Assembly: GCA_932521035.1 (NCBI GenBank)
Contig: OW051496.1
Coordinates: 7,192,001-7,256,000 of the forward strand
Source of the DNA: Oscheius dolichura
Lineage: Eukaryota; Nematoda; Chromadorea; Rhabditida; Rhabditidae
Reading direction: 5' to 3'
Length of the DNA stretch: 64,000 nt
Part shown: in pieces, positions 19,671 through 31,200 of the stretch
How positions within the stretch are numbered: the stretch's first letter is position 1
Layout: every line of letters begins with the position of its first letter
Notes under the pieces: model-generated
What the model was told of the DNA's origin: nothing
Seen by the model: only the letters and a program-made list of their open reading frames with translations
Databases searched by the model: none
Program-made: the position numbers and the translations under genes

Positions 19671-22038
19671 CTACTTCTTATCCAGCCGGCAAATGGGCCC
19701 ATTGTAGATCATGGAAAGGTCGATTTTGGGACCAAACATATCTCTGATATTGTCAATGCCATATCTGATCATAGTGGGCCTGAAATAAAAATAAGAGAAA
19801 CCATAACAGTTTTATACCGCTCAAGAGAAAGTCCATAACCAGCAACATTCACATCTGGTGGTAACCCCATAGGTAAAAGCATTTCAGGGCGGAACATACC
19901 AGAATTACCAATCTATAACGAACAAAATAATTAACAGACGAAAAAAAATCTAACTTCGACCCATTTTTTTAATCCAGCGTGATATGCAAAAATTTCCATT
20001 GATGGTTCCGTATAAGGATTGTAGGTTGGTTTGAAGCGAAGGTTTTCAATACCGAGTTTTTTGAAAAATTCGGTGAAGATGCCAATTAAATGCGCCAAGC
20101 TGAGATTGCGCTCTGCTATCACTCCTTCAACTTGATGAAATTCTGCTAGATGTGTAGCATCAAGCGTCTCGTTTCGGAAAACACGGTCAATGGAAAACAT
20201 TTTAGCAGGCCGGAATTCTTTTTCCTGAGCTAGCTGATATAGAGCACGAGCTGATACTGCTGTAGTGTGAGTTCGAAGAACATTTTTTTGAGCTTCTTCA
20301 ATTTTCCAGTCATAATTATAACTGAATTAATATTTACTGGAAAAACATGGGGCCGTTCACCCTAGAGAGCCAAATCCTCCTTTAGAATGGACCGTTTTTA
20401 CTTTCTCCAGATAATCCATTGGAAACTGCGTACTAATAGCTGGATCTAAATTTTTTTTAAACATTGAACCAAAATGGAGAATACGTGCCTGAGATAAAGA
20501 AAGTATCATGTGAATCGCGTGCAGGATGTTGTTGTGGTTGGAACAGAGCGTCAAAATTCCAGAAAGAGCTTTCCACATATCTGTTTGTAGGCATTTCGCT
20601 AAAGCCCATAGACAAGAAAATTAGTCGGAATTCACTGCGGACCTAAAATAGTCTAAATTACTAAATAACGCAGGTACCTTTAGGAGAGGATGTAAATGAC
20701 CGCATGGCGGCGGAATACCCATAGCTTCAAAGTTGTATTTTTTAAAATTCTTCGTTTTCCAAGAGCCGTTAGCAATCATCTCGGGAGAAAGGTCTAATTC
20801 GGGTTTACTGAGTTCTTTTGTGAATTTTAGTCCTTTACTGATGACGAGACCTTTCACTGTCCTAAAATTTGTGGGTATCATTTATTATTAAAAAATAAAA
20901 ATACGTTTCAGCTATAAGTTTTCTTTTCTTAAGATCATTTTTTTCTTTATCCGCGAGTGATTCTCCAACAGAGATCTTCTTTAAGTCGGATGCTACTGTA
21001 TCTACGACGCTTTCCACTTTTCGATTCTGTTAAATGAATTTGAAATAAGCTAAAATTATACGGCAAAATATTAACTTTCACTTGTCGGTTCCCACACGAG
21101 TATAAAAAATTTCCTCGGCTTCAACAAATAAATGATCTTAGAACACTTACTAGGCGCACATTTCCTCCGGTTTTATCAATTGCAATCCATTGCAATTGAA
21201 GTGCTTTGCTCACTCCAACTTTTCCAAAAGGCTGTTTCTGAAACTATCAGTTGGAATTACGATTATTATGATAGTTACCATAATGTCAGACTGGAGAGTA
21301 CCTTCTTCTCCCACTGCTTGATAAACTCTATATTCGAAACTGCCGTTCGCGGCCATATCTTTTCCCTCTTCTGTCAATTCTAATCTTTTTTCAGTTACAT
21401 CTTTAGTGGAAATTAACTAAAAACATATAAATAAGTTAGAAAAAAAACCTTACGTCATCATGTGATAATAAGCTTTTAATAGCACCAATAACTTTCTGAT
21501 GCTCCACAGAATTCGCAGCAGCAAACTCAATACTATTTAGCTCCTGCAAGAAAAACATGCAAAGATTTCCACAAAAACAAAATACCGCGTTGGTGTCATC
21601 CAGAGTTTGAAGCAAATTTTTCGTCAAAACGTCGCTGCTCATATTTGATTGATCCGACCTAGAAATAGAGAAAATGAAAACAACTGTCTTGATGAATTTT
21701 TGGGAAGGAAGGAAAAGAATATATTGTATTATAAAAAGTGGGATTCTTGCTTTTATATTTTAAATAATAATACATTTCTAACCTTATTTTTTCTGTGCTA
21801 AACGACTTGATATGATTATACCACCGAGTAGTATGAGGACCAAGCGATTTCTCTTCTAGGTGGACCTTCTCCCAGGTATCGAAATCAGCGTTTGATATCT
21901 CAAACCTAAAAATATTTCAAAATTTTTGTAAACTGTGAAATATCAAGCAATAAGAGCATAATACATGCGAAAGAAAATTGCCTACCCGTTTACGTATGGC
22001 TGATCTTCTAGTATAGATTCCAAAGGAGGATTCACCAT
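19671..22038 (-). CDS. FARSA: Cytosolic phenylalanyl-tRNA synthetase alpha subunit with N-terminal EF1B/GST-C-like extension
   Basis: Exons: 22038-21986, 21905-21783, 21658-21586, 21543-21454, 21416-21279, 21237-21151, 21026-20905, 20861-20678, 20642-20489, 20445-20361, 20321-19955, 19912-19818 and 19779-19671. The core (ATG 21642) is 495 residues, the normal size. It shows the N-terminal tRNA-binding folds and class II catalytic blocks: [57 protein letters not shown], the [14 protein letters not shown] motif 2, FRPEMLLP and [12 protein letters not shown] (motif 3). Two upstream exons in phase add 64 residues resembling the N-terminus of EF-1 beta ([13 protein letters not shown] ... [11 protein letters not shown]). 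It charges tRNA-Phe as an alpha2-beta2 enzyme. Intron 20488-20446 has a GC donor. Confidence 0.93.
20446..20488 (-). other. GC-AG intron in PheRS alpha
   Basis: Read on the minus strand, ...ATCTCAG|GCACGT and ...TTTAG|ATCC (43 nt) give [16 protein letters not shown], the same length as the human segment. A GT three bases downstream could pair with a later AG, but it loses the conserved DPA. Confidence 0.75.
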
Positions 22039-22615
22039 TTACCCGCAAAGAGGAACTGTAATTTTTAGATAAAACAATTGACAGCTTTTGTTTGCAGAAG
22101 TTGTTCAAAAACAGCCTATATAAACGAAACGAAACAGAAGGGAAATGGAAAGGAGAGGAGAAGTGACTGTTGAAATTTTGCGTTAGGATTAAAGGTCTGC
22201 TATACGCAAAAGGCCGTAGAAGATGAAGAGAAGAGAGCTATAGCTCTAGAGGAGTTGCGCTTTCTGACAAAAACGAAGGCTTTTCTGGCTATAAATTGCG
22301 AAGGAAGCAGATATTTCTCTCGGAAAACACAGGAGATACAACGCCGCTTTGCTGCGGTTCAACAACGTACTCCCATCGTTGTGTTGAGTCAGGATGAAAT
22401 TATATTCCCTCCGTCTTTTCCTAACATTTCCCTGCTCGCCGATTCTTATATCCTCCTAGAATACCCATACTTCTTCATCATATCCAATTCACTGAAGATA
22501 AATCCATCCCTCTATTTGTTTACAAGACATAATTATGTCTTTTTTTCTGAGGGGAATGCTTCATTTCCCTCTTCTCTCCCAATTTTACCCTAAAAATCAA
22601 TTTGCAAGTTTTAGA
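22039..22615. other. Divergent intergenic region, FARSA / RPE
   Basis: About 580 bp shared 5' region. An acceptor TTACAG sits 17 nt before the FARSA extension ATG and AGTTTTAG sits 1 nt before the RPE ATG; both look like trans-splice sites. An open frame at 22201-22593 lacks an ATG start and is not called. Confidence 0.45.
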
Positions 22616-23510
22616 ATGCCCTCATTGCGAGCCATCATCTGCCCATCTATTCTCAATGCCGATCTAGCCAGTTTGGCCTCGGAAAGTAAGAAACTTTTGG
22701 ATGCTGGGGCGGACTGGCTTCATTTGGACGTAGGTTTTTTCTCCTAACCAATTCAAAATCCTTCTCCAGGTAATGGATGGTCATTTCGTTCCGAATTTGT
22801 CTTTCGGTCATCCGGTGGTTGAATCTCTTCGTAAAAATCTGGGCCCTTCGCCATTCTTCGATGTCCACCTCATGGTAAATCTCCTCTCTTTCTCGTTACA
22901 CTTTCCCAGGTGTCTGATCCCGCTTTTTGGGTAGAGCCCATGGCTAAAGCCGGAGCCAGCCAGTTCACTTTCCACTGGGAGGCTGCCCACGCCAACGGAG
23001 GAGACGAAGCCGTAGCCAACATTATCAAAGAGGTTAGTCTGTCCATTTTCCCCATAAAAATGGTCCAGATTCGATCTCATAACATGAAAGTCGGTCTCTC
23101 CATCAAGCCAAAAACTAGTGTGGATAAAATACTCCAGTTAGTTTCTAATTCTATTTCTATTTATTGTTTTTGTCAGATATGCCTCTCAATTGGACAATGC
23201 TCTAATAATGACGGTGGAGCCGGGTTTCGGAGGCCAGAAATTCATGGAGGATCAAATGGAAAAGGTGCGGACAATTCGGGCAGCTCATCCCGAGTTGAAT
23301 ATCCAAGTCGACGGAGGCATTACCCCGTCCAATGTTCAGGTACCGTCTTATTTTATAGTTTTGTTTTTTTTATTTTGTTATTTACAGATATCAGCGGATG
23401 CCGGAGCAAATGCCGTAGTCTCCGGCACGGGAATTATCAAAGCTCCGGACCAGGTCGAAGCAATCCGTCAGCTGAAATCTGCCGTGGAGAAGGCCCTCGC
23501 TCGCAAGTAG
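22616..23510 (+). CDS. RPE: Ribulose-phosphate 3-epimerase
   Basis: Six exons: 22616-22729, 22770-22874, 22910-23032, 23069-23136, 23177-23339 and 23388-23510; 231 residues, the usual size. It interconverts ribulose-5-P and xylulose-5-P in the cytosolic pentose phosphate pathway. TIM-barrel landmarks: [26 protein letters not shown] (metal and catalytic Asp/His), [31 protein letters not shown] (second catalytic Asp) and the phosphate loop VVSGTGII. All catalytic residues seen are intact. The start is the first ATG of the barrel exon, directly after TTTTAG. Confidence 0.97.
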
Positions 23511-26500
23511 CCGTCTCACCTGGCTCATTGTCTCCTTCCATTTCACTTCTATTACCGGTGGATTTGTATTGTTGAATAGCCATATAAATATTTTATTCTA
23601 CTTTGCCATGTCTTACAGCGAAAGGGGGTACTTGGCCAGCCAAAGGCATAGTGTACACAGTAAAAGCGCGAAAAAGCCGCACCTCATTCAAACAAACAGG
23701 CTCCGGACATGACTGTTCGCCACTCTCGCTCTCTTCACTTCAAAGAGAAAAAAAATCTTCGCGACACGGCACTTTCTGTTTATTTTTGGCGCCTTTTCTC
23801 TCCATTTTTCGGCTTTTATTTCGAATTTTCGAAGAGGTCAATCCACGTGTCATGGTATCTCTATTTATCCAAGCTGTGCCCGGCAAACTGGAGACAAGAG
23901 GATATAGTTTTCTTTTTCTAATAATCCTCCCTGTGCCTATCGCCGTCAGAGATCTTCTCCTGCTTTTTCGGCAGCTGCTGTCCTCTGCCTGCCATATAGG
24001 GAGAGTGTTCCCCGTTCCATAAATCAGTCCCCTTCCCCGCCAGGTCTTTTTTCCCGTCTAATCCAGTCGCCTTTTTCTCCTGACGTGCTCATTAGTGCGC
24101 ATAAACAGCCGACGGCCCCCTCTGCCCCCGTGGAACACCTTCGACCCTTTTGAGGCGGAAATGCCCTCGTCCAGGGGTGCGTCTTCCCATTTCCTTTAGT
24201 TCCCCAGCTATAGTTCAACTTCTTAAAGGGAGCAATACACCTTGCCCTTTAAGAGGAATCAATTTGGGGCCCTGAGAGAGGAGAACGAACGCGGGAAATC
24301 CCTCCTCCCGCCGTTCCCACGTCATCCGCCTGCCAACGTTTTAAAAGCCTCCTTCACACGGGGTCGTCACTTCCAGAAAAGAGATTATTGGGCTGACGGC
24401 GACAGATACACCCAGCTCTTCTTTCAGAGGATATGGAGGGAAAGGGGTCTTTTAATCTTTGGGCGCTATAAAGGGACGATGGCCCGTCTCATCCAGGTTA
24501 GTCTCCCCTCTTCTCTCTTTTCCTGATTCATCCAATTCTCTCTGGCATTCCCGACTTCTTGTCATCCGATTGTTATCTCTCGGAGGAGACGAGAAGTTGG
24601 AGCCGAGAAGACTATGCCTTGCCCATCGTGGAGGTGGCCGCCATGAGAGTTTGTAGGATTTTGGTTTATTGGAGGCGAACTTGTTCGCCAGCAGGAGCGA
24701 ATTGTTTTCCCAGAATAATTCATTCTCGTCGTCGACAGAACATCTCTCTCCATTCAAATGATTATAGGGCAGGAATTCCTCCAGAAGTGGTGACATCTGT
24801 TATGCGGGCCATGCTCGTCTATTCCTTCCTCCTCGTCCTCCCCTCTCTAACTTTACTCTTTACCATCTCAGAGAAGAGGAGACATCCCCCTTCTCCCTTC
24901 CCCATTCTCGTCCTCCTCTTCGTCCTCCCCCCGTCTTCTTCCTTCCCTCTCCAACTTTACTCTTTATCATCCGAGTGGAGGAGACACCCCCGTCGCCTCC
25001 ATTCATAGCGATTACACCTCGGCCCCATCTAACATTAGCATAGTTTCGTCGACTGACTGGTTGTGTTGACAGAAAAAGCCGTCATCTGTCTCCAGGCCAT
25101 GGGATAGTAGTAGTAGCCCCCCTCCCCTTGTTTTTATGAGCCATCAAATTGTCTTGATTACACTCCAGCCAGCTCTCCAGTTAGTCAGGTGTATCTCCAT
25201 TCCACACAGAACAAGATGAATCAGAGCCGGAGCCGGAGTCCTGAGTCATTTCACCCCATTGACCCTTCGCGTGACGCCTTCTGTCCCCACTTTTTGTTGT
25301 CCACTCTCTCTGGGGAGGCGGTTATTAGTCAAAAATGGGCTTTGGAGACACTCTTCCAACCCATTCCAGCCTCTCTTCCCCCCCAAAAATGGACTGTCCC
25401 CCTCCAGATGGCCCTGTCCCCGGTCAACTGTAGCCGATAAACATTTTGGAGTAGCTGGGAGCTATAAAAAGCCTCCTCCTCAAGGCATCTTCCCTGGTTG
25501 ACACATTTTGCGTGTCATATTTCGCGTGCAGAAGAGCCAGCCCGTAGGGAAGGGCCCAGTGCTTTATTTTTCTCGGTTTCCTTCCCGGACAACTGTCGTA
25601 TATAGGGCCCGGGACTAATAAATAAATGGAAATTAGAAGCGGGGCCCCTCCTCCCTCCGGATAAAAACAAGTGCTTCAAAGCGGCACAGAAAAAACTTGT
25701 TGCCGAGTTTATTGCGAACGTATAGCGGCAGTGAGGAGGCTGAACGGCACACGAATGTCAGCTGGCTCCCAGAGAGTAGTATTCGTCTCCCTCTCCAGCT
25801 GATCTCTTTTCCAACGTCTCCCTCTCTTTCCACAGGGTGTTGTCTACCTGAACGGCGTTCCCTGCCCAGTGATATCATTAGGGCAATTCAAACGGCCCGT
25901 CGATATCCCCTTGTCAGCCGTTTTTCCGAGTCCTCTCTTACACCGGCTCACTGCTCATTTTCAGAAAAACAGGAGATCTTCCCCTCTCTGACCTCTTGGA
26001 TAAGGCTGGGCTGGTACTTATCTAAATGACCCCCAATTAAGCTGTATACAATTGTTTGGCTTGGCCTGACCCGAAAGTGTAGCTATCGTTGGAGACAGCC
26101 TCTCTGTCCACCTGTGGAGGCGGGCACCCTTGTTCCGATCCCTGTCCATTTTATTACTTCCCCTTTCTGGCTCTCGTGTCTCTGGCAATTTGCAGTTTTT
26201 TTGCTGTTTCCCTCGTTCCGAGAAGGAGATCCAATTGAAGGTGCCCCGCGTGCTCGACCCTCCCAAGAGTCCTCCTCCTTCCTCTGGCTACAAGGGAGGA
26301 CAGTCCCCCTCCTCCTCCTCATCCTCCTTGATAGAGTTGCGTAATCAAGTGCCGGCCGGCCTTTGTCCTAATGAGTGAGACAGTCTCTCTCTGGGGCGAG
26401 GGACCCAAAGGAGGAGGAAAAGGGTTGTATTATCGATCTCCGCCCCTCGGCAGATCGCCGATCGCACTGCCCCGCCTTGCACTAAACCTATTTACCCGGG

Positions 26501-28264
26501 TCCTGCTTATTATGCACACCAACACAAACTTTTCCCCCTCTTTATTACCTGTTTGTCTAGCCGTATTTGCCGAGTTTCCCCTGTTTTCCAGTAGAGAAAA
26601 AGTCTGAAAATTCAAAAGTAAAGAGACATTTTCCAACCGCCGGTCAGTTTATTTACATAAGTGTGCAGGAACGCTGAACGGGGCGCGCTAAACGTCTTGA
26701 ACCACTTCCTGGACCGATTTTTTGTCCGGATTTCCTCTTTCCACGTTTCATAGTTTCCGCCGTTCTCTTCTTCCTTTTCTTGTTGTTCTCCTCATTTTTG
26801 AAATCCTGTTTGGCGGGAAAGAAAGAGAACCGGAGGAAATTGGATAATCCTGTTATGGAAACGAGTAGAATTCCCCATTTCTGGAGAGACAAACCATCAA
26901 AATAGCTTCTTTTCCCATAGGAAGGTCTAAAAATCTCTTGGAATTGTGTATTTTGCTCTCTTTTGGACAGAGAGTAGCGTAGCTCGCCTTACACACCGTC
27001 TGCGTGGCCATCAGCTGCAACTGGAGATCTCGGCCTGTCCTTTCTCACCCCTGTCCTCTCCCTCTATTTCTCCCGGAGGAGGAGGATAAATGTTCTCATC
27101 CTCCCCTTTATTTACATATAGATATGAGTGCCCAGATTCGATGCCGCTAAAAATTCAAAATTCCCCCTTTGAAGGACGCCGCCGACTAGCTGATTTTGGC
27201 GCCTGCCCGACGGGAGGAAGATGGCTCCCGTTCAAATTGGTTAGGTGTCTTATCAAAGGGGACCCCATCTGCCCACCTGGGCCTGAAATAGCCTCCTGTT
27301 CCCCTTTTGACTCATTCCCGTGGCCTCCTCCGTCTTACAAATGGAACACTCATTTTTTCTGTCTGTCAGAGAGACGTCAAAAGTGTGTAAAATAAGCAAA
27401 GCCTAGAGTTTTTCTGTCCCTTCCACTGCTATTGAAAGAATTTGCACCAACCGGTGGAAAGAGCAGGCCGCCTTCTCTCTGACTAATGTTGTGGCTCCCA
27501 CGGCCCGACGGGGTACACCGCCAATAAATTCAAAAATTGAGAAGGGCGGAAGACGATGATTATATAAGATTTCTCCCAGACGGCTTGGCCAGTAAAAAGT
27601 CCGCCTGCCGCCCAGGCTAAGCCCTAAAATACTGTAGAACAAGTCCTGTGACCTCAGTGATCTTCGGAGGTAGCTCTCTCAAGAGATCCAACACCTCAAA
27701 CCGAAAGGCCCCCATCCTCCCCGCCTGTTTGTACAGCTGTTTTTGTCGCAGTCGACAACGTAATTTCTCCCATTTTCCCAATTACAATTCACACTTTTCA
27801 AATGGGAGAAATCTAGCCGCCATTCGGTCGTCCCGACATGCACCGGGTCTGACAGCCTCCCACCGGGTCACATACGGCCGGGGAGGATGGCAGTCCTCGC
27901 TAATCCTCTGGCCATTTTTGTGTTTGATTAGTAGTGGCCCATTGGTGGCGGATAAAAACCGGCTTGAGCTGGTTTACAGTATACGGGAGGAGCACGGAGA
28001 TGACCTCAACTGGTCGAGTACCAGCCGGCCGGGCTTTTTGTCACATGTGGGAGCTGTCGCCGACACACCCCCCGTTCTTAACTATTCCCCTTCTCCCAGT
28101 CGTCCTCCTCCCAATTAACCTTGTATATATTTAAAAGTGGCACACAGCCAGCCGCGAGACAAGGTTAATGTCCTCTTTCTTTCCTCCTCTCTCGCTAAAC
28201 TGCCCCTCCATCAAGTTCCATCATCTCTATCCAATTTTTCCCAATCTCCCCTGTTGCCCCCAAA
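23511..28264. other. Gene desert, pyrimidine-rich on the plus strand
   Basis: 4.75 kb with many open frames in all phases but none with family motifs or a consistent exon chain. By eye the plus strand is strongly C/T-rich, with many runs such as CCTCCTCCCC and scattered TAATTA-like AT words. A degenerate local duplication occurs at 24841-24991. A TATA-like TATATATTTAAAAG stands near 28123, about 130 nt before the LRCH start. It is probably regulatory DNA for LRCH. Confidence 0.5.
24841..24991 (+). repeat. Two diverged direct copies of a ~48-bp pyrimidine-rich unit
   Basis: 24841-24890 and 24945-24991 share CCCTCTCNAACTTTACTCTT followed by TAYCAT, a purine stretch with GAGGAGACA, and a C run. 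The copies differ by several substitutions and a small indel. Confidence 0.5.
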
Positions 28265-31200
28265 ATGCTACTTTTCAGCTGCGGGTCCATGTCGGGTACT
28301 TGGTCGCGGAAGCGACGCAGTGCCGGTACTTCGTCGGTACCGGCTCCCCTCTCCCGGGGAGGAGGAGGCCCACTGCCGCCGTCGTCCTCCCTTCGGCCGC
28401 CACCGGATGCCTTTCCTCTACCGCCGGCCATGCAACATCAACAAGTTGTGAGTCTTTCTATTTTCAGTCTTCTTTCCCTCTCCCTCAATTTCCGGTAAAA
28501 TATTGCGCACATCCCGGGTCGATTCTGGCCGCCGGTCTATGGGGTTTGGAGAGGGCCAGATGTTCGTCCGTCCATTGGTCCCATCAAGCTCTCTCCGTCT
28601 CTCCGAGGCTAGCCTCCTACGAGAGTGACCATCGCCAATTATCGGTCTCCCTTGGGCCGAAATAAGCCCGGAGACCGCTGTCTTCCGGTTAAGAAATCTC
28701 CTCCTCGCTCATTTGTCTTCTTCCGCCCGTTTCGTGCAAGGTTTCCTCCTCTTTCGCCCTCTTTTTACTATTTTCTGTCTTATTTTCCATGGCAGGCGAA
28801 CAGCTGTCTCCCTACGATGAGGCACATATACCAAGAGATAATAACAAAGGTCGTCGTCTGCTGTTTTGATAATCGGGGAAATGTTGCGGTTTGTATAGCG
28901 GCCTCTGTTCCCCTCGTCCAATGGCTTTCCCCAAACCATCCATCAAATTCGCCCCCCTGGCCATTTGATGTCGCTATTATGATGCATAACCTCGAACTCC
29001 CCCTGTCCCTCCCGGCCAACTTCTTTTTTTTCGCCCTCAAAGCCATTCAATCTAAAATGTGTCCCCAGACGGGTTGTTTTTGTTGGCTATTTCAATTAGT
29101 CCCCCACAACCCCCGGCAGGCAATACGGTTGCAGCCATCTCGCTTTCTATTTTCCATAAGGCCCAGAAACACAGATAGGACACGGCCTAATCCATCCAAG
29201 GGGGATAATTAATTGGCCCCTGCGGTCATTTCCGGACCACTGACCTCTCCCTCCCCGCTGCTGCCTATTTTGGGCCCCTCCCGGGCCTTCGGGATATGTC
29301 AAAAGACGGCTATAGTTCACTTTTTATAGCTCTTTATCCTCCTATTCCCCAGATTTTCGCTGTCTCTCAGAGTTCACAAGGGAGAAATTCAAAGGTACAA
29401 AGAAGAGAGTAACAACAGAGAGGAGACGGTTACCTGATCCCCTTTCCGTTCCAGTTTTTTTTTGCCTCCGGAAACATTTCTCTCCTCCTTGCTCCTCGTC
29501 AAAACGTCGTTAACGCTTCCCTTTTCCCCATTTTACACAGCTCCCCTCGGGCACAACCCAAATATTTCCCCTGCCGTAGAGCCTAATTACCGCCCCGTGT
29601 AATCCGTCGGACTGTTTGTTCACGGCGCTGAAATTATGTTGAGGTATCAGGTGGCTCTTCCCCTCTCTGGGGCTGTCCCCTCATAATAAACTCTCCCCAC
29701 ATTCCTTAGATATAACCCGCAGTGATTGAGTCGCAGCGATGAGTCCGTTACTCGACGGAGGAAGCCTCGGATCCCATTACGAAGAGACATCTAATTAACA
29801 TAATGTTGAAAGCCGCCTCCCTCGCAAACTTACTTATTGTGTTACGTTGTTGCCCCTTATGAGCGGGGGGATAACCGGGGGATAGCCACCCTGGCCCGTG
29901 TTTTTATCAGAAAGAACACGAGCACCTGGTCCTCCCACGTCCTCCTCTCTAATGAAGAGGCCATTTTATTACCCGAAATGAGCCCAATAAACCCCGGGTG
30001 CTCAAAAGAGCCGTTCGCCCGTTTGCCTTTATTAAGCTGTCCAGAGAGGCCCACTGGTAATAGGAAACCCATATTAGAGATCTCCAAAAAATGACCCGGA
30101 TGAGAGGAAAATCATATGCAAATAACTCTGAGCCGGGCTCCTTTGTGCGCTGCCTGCTCTTGGTAAATACGGCCTGTTCGTCCCTCTATCCATGTACACC
30201 GTGCCCTAATCAAATGAGCTTTTCAGCTACTCTCCCGGTCGACGGAGAGGATGTTCGAGGATGCCGAACTCTCGGGAGTACTGAGTCTAGCCGGCCGAAA
30301 ACTGAAGACCTTCCCGACCGGGATGGCCGACAAATACGACATATCGGACCTCGTGGCTGCAGGTAAGGGCAGAGAGAGGATGAGAGTGTATAGTCCCCCG
30401 GCCTGCCCCATAGTCATTACTCATTTTGGCAGTCTATTCCGGGTGATCTTATCTTCTCTGTGTCGTCCTCCCCGCAATTCGGCACCCAAAGAGACGGGGA
30501 GATCCCCGAAGGCCATTGGCCACGAGGGTGACAGAAGAACGGACAATTAAGGATCAAGTGGAAGGGAACGCAGGGGGATTGACTCGGACCCTCCTCCGAT
30601 TGAAATATCTCCCGATTGGGTTGTATTCCTCCCCTCGGCCGACAGTTCCGGCTCTGCCCATAAAATCGTCCATTTCGTACGGATATTGCCTCGCAAGCAG
30701 TGTGAGATTGGAGGCCATTCCAGCTGCTGTCGGTACTAAAAACTTTCTCTCCTCTCCAATTGCGGGGGGCTTTACAGTCCTCTCCTCCCCCAATAGAAAA
30801 ACATCGAGGGGGCAATTCATCGTTTCGTGCTCTGTCTCTCGACCGCCGGATCCATTATTTTGACAAATTTGCGTCTCCTCTGCCACCCGGAGGGTCGCCG
30901 GGCCGACAAGGGCCAAAGCTGCCTAGGAACAGGTGTCTGAGGAGGGAGAGAGCGAGTAGTAAGGGTGGGAGATCGGCGGGGAGGACACCATTGTCCCGTT
31001 CTCTCTGTCTCTGGTGACACAACCATATTGGCGCCTGGTGCTTTGTCAACGGCGGCCGGTACCCGAGGGAGAGGCGAGGTCAACTCGGGGGGACTGGAGC
31101 GGCTTCAAATGAGATATGTTCCAGACCTGAGCAGTAACCGCCTGGCCAATGTGCCCCTGGACGTGTGTGAACTGCGTGCCCTCGAGTCGCTACGAATCTG

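Noticed and set aside
22201-22593. Open frame upstream of RPE with a charged, helix-like start
   Set aside because: No ATG begins it, no acceptor with matching phase was found, and it ends in low-complexity hydrophobic sequence.
29731-29765. Hammerhead-like string GATGAGTCCG with a TCCGT/ACGGA stem
   Set aside because: The CUGAUGA and CGAAA core boxes are both imperfect, and stems I and III are not seen. Most likely chance within LRCH intron 1.
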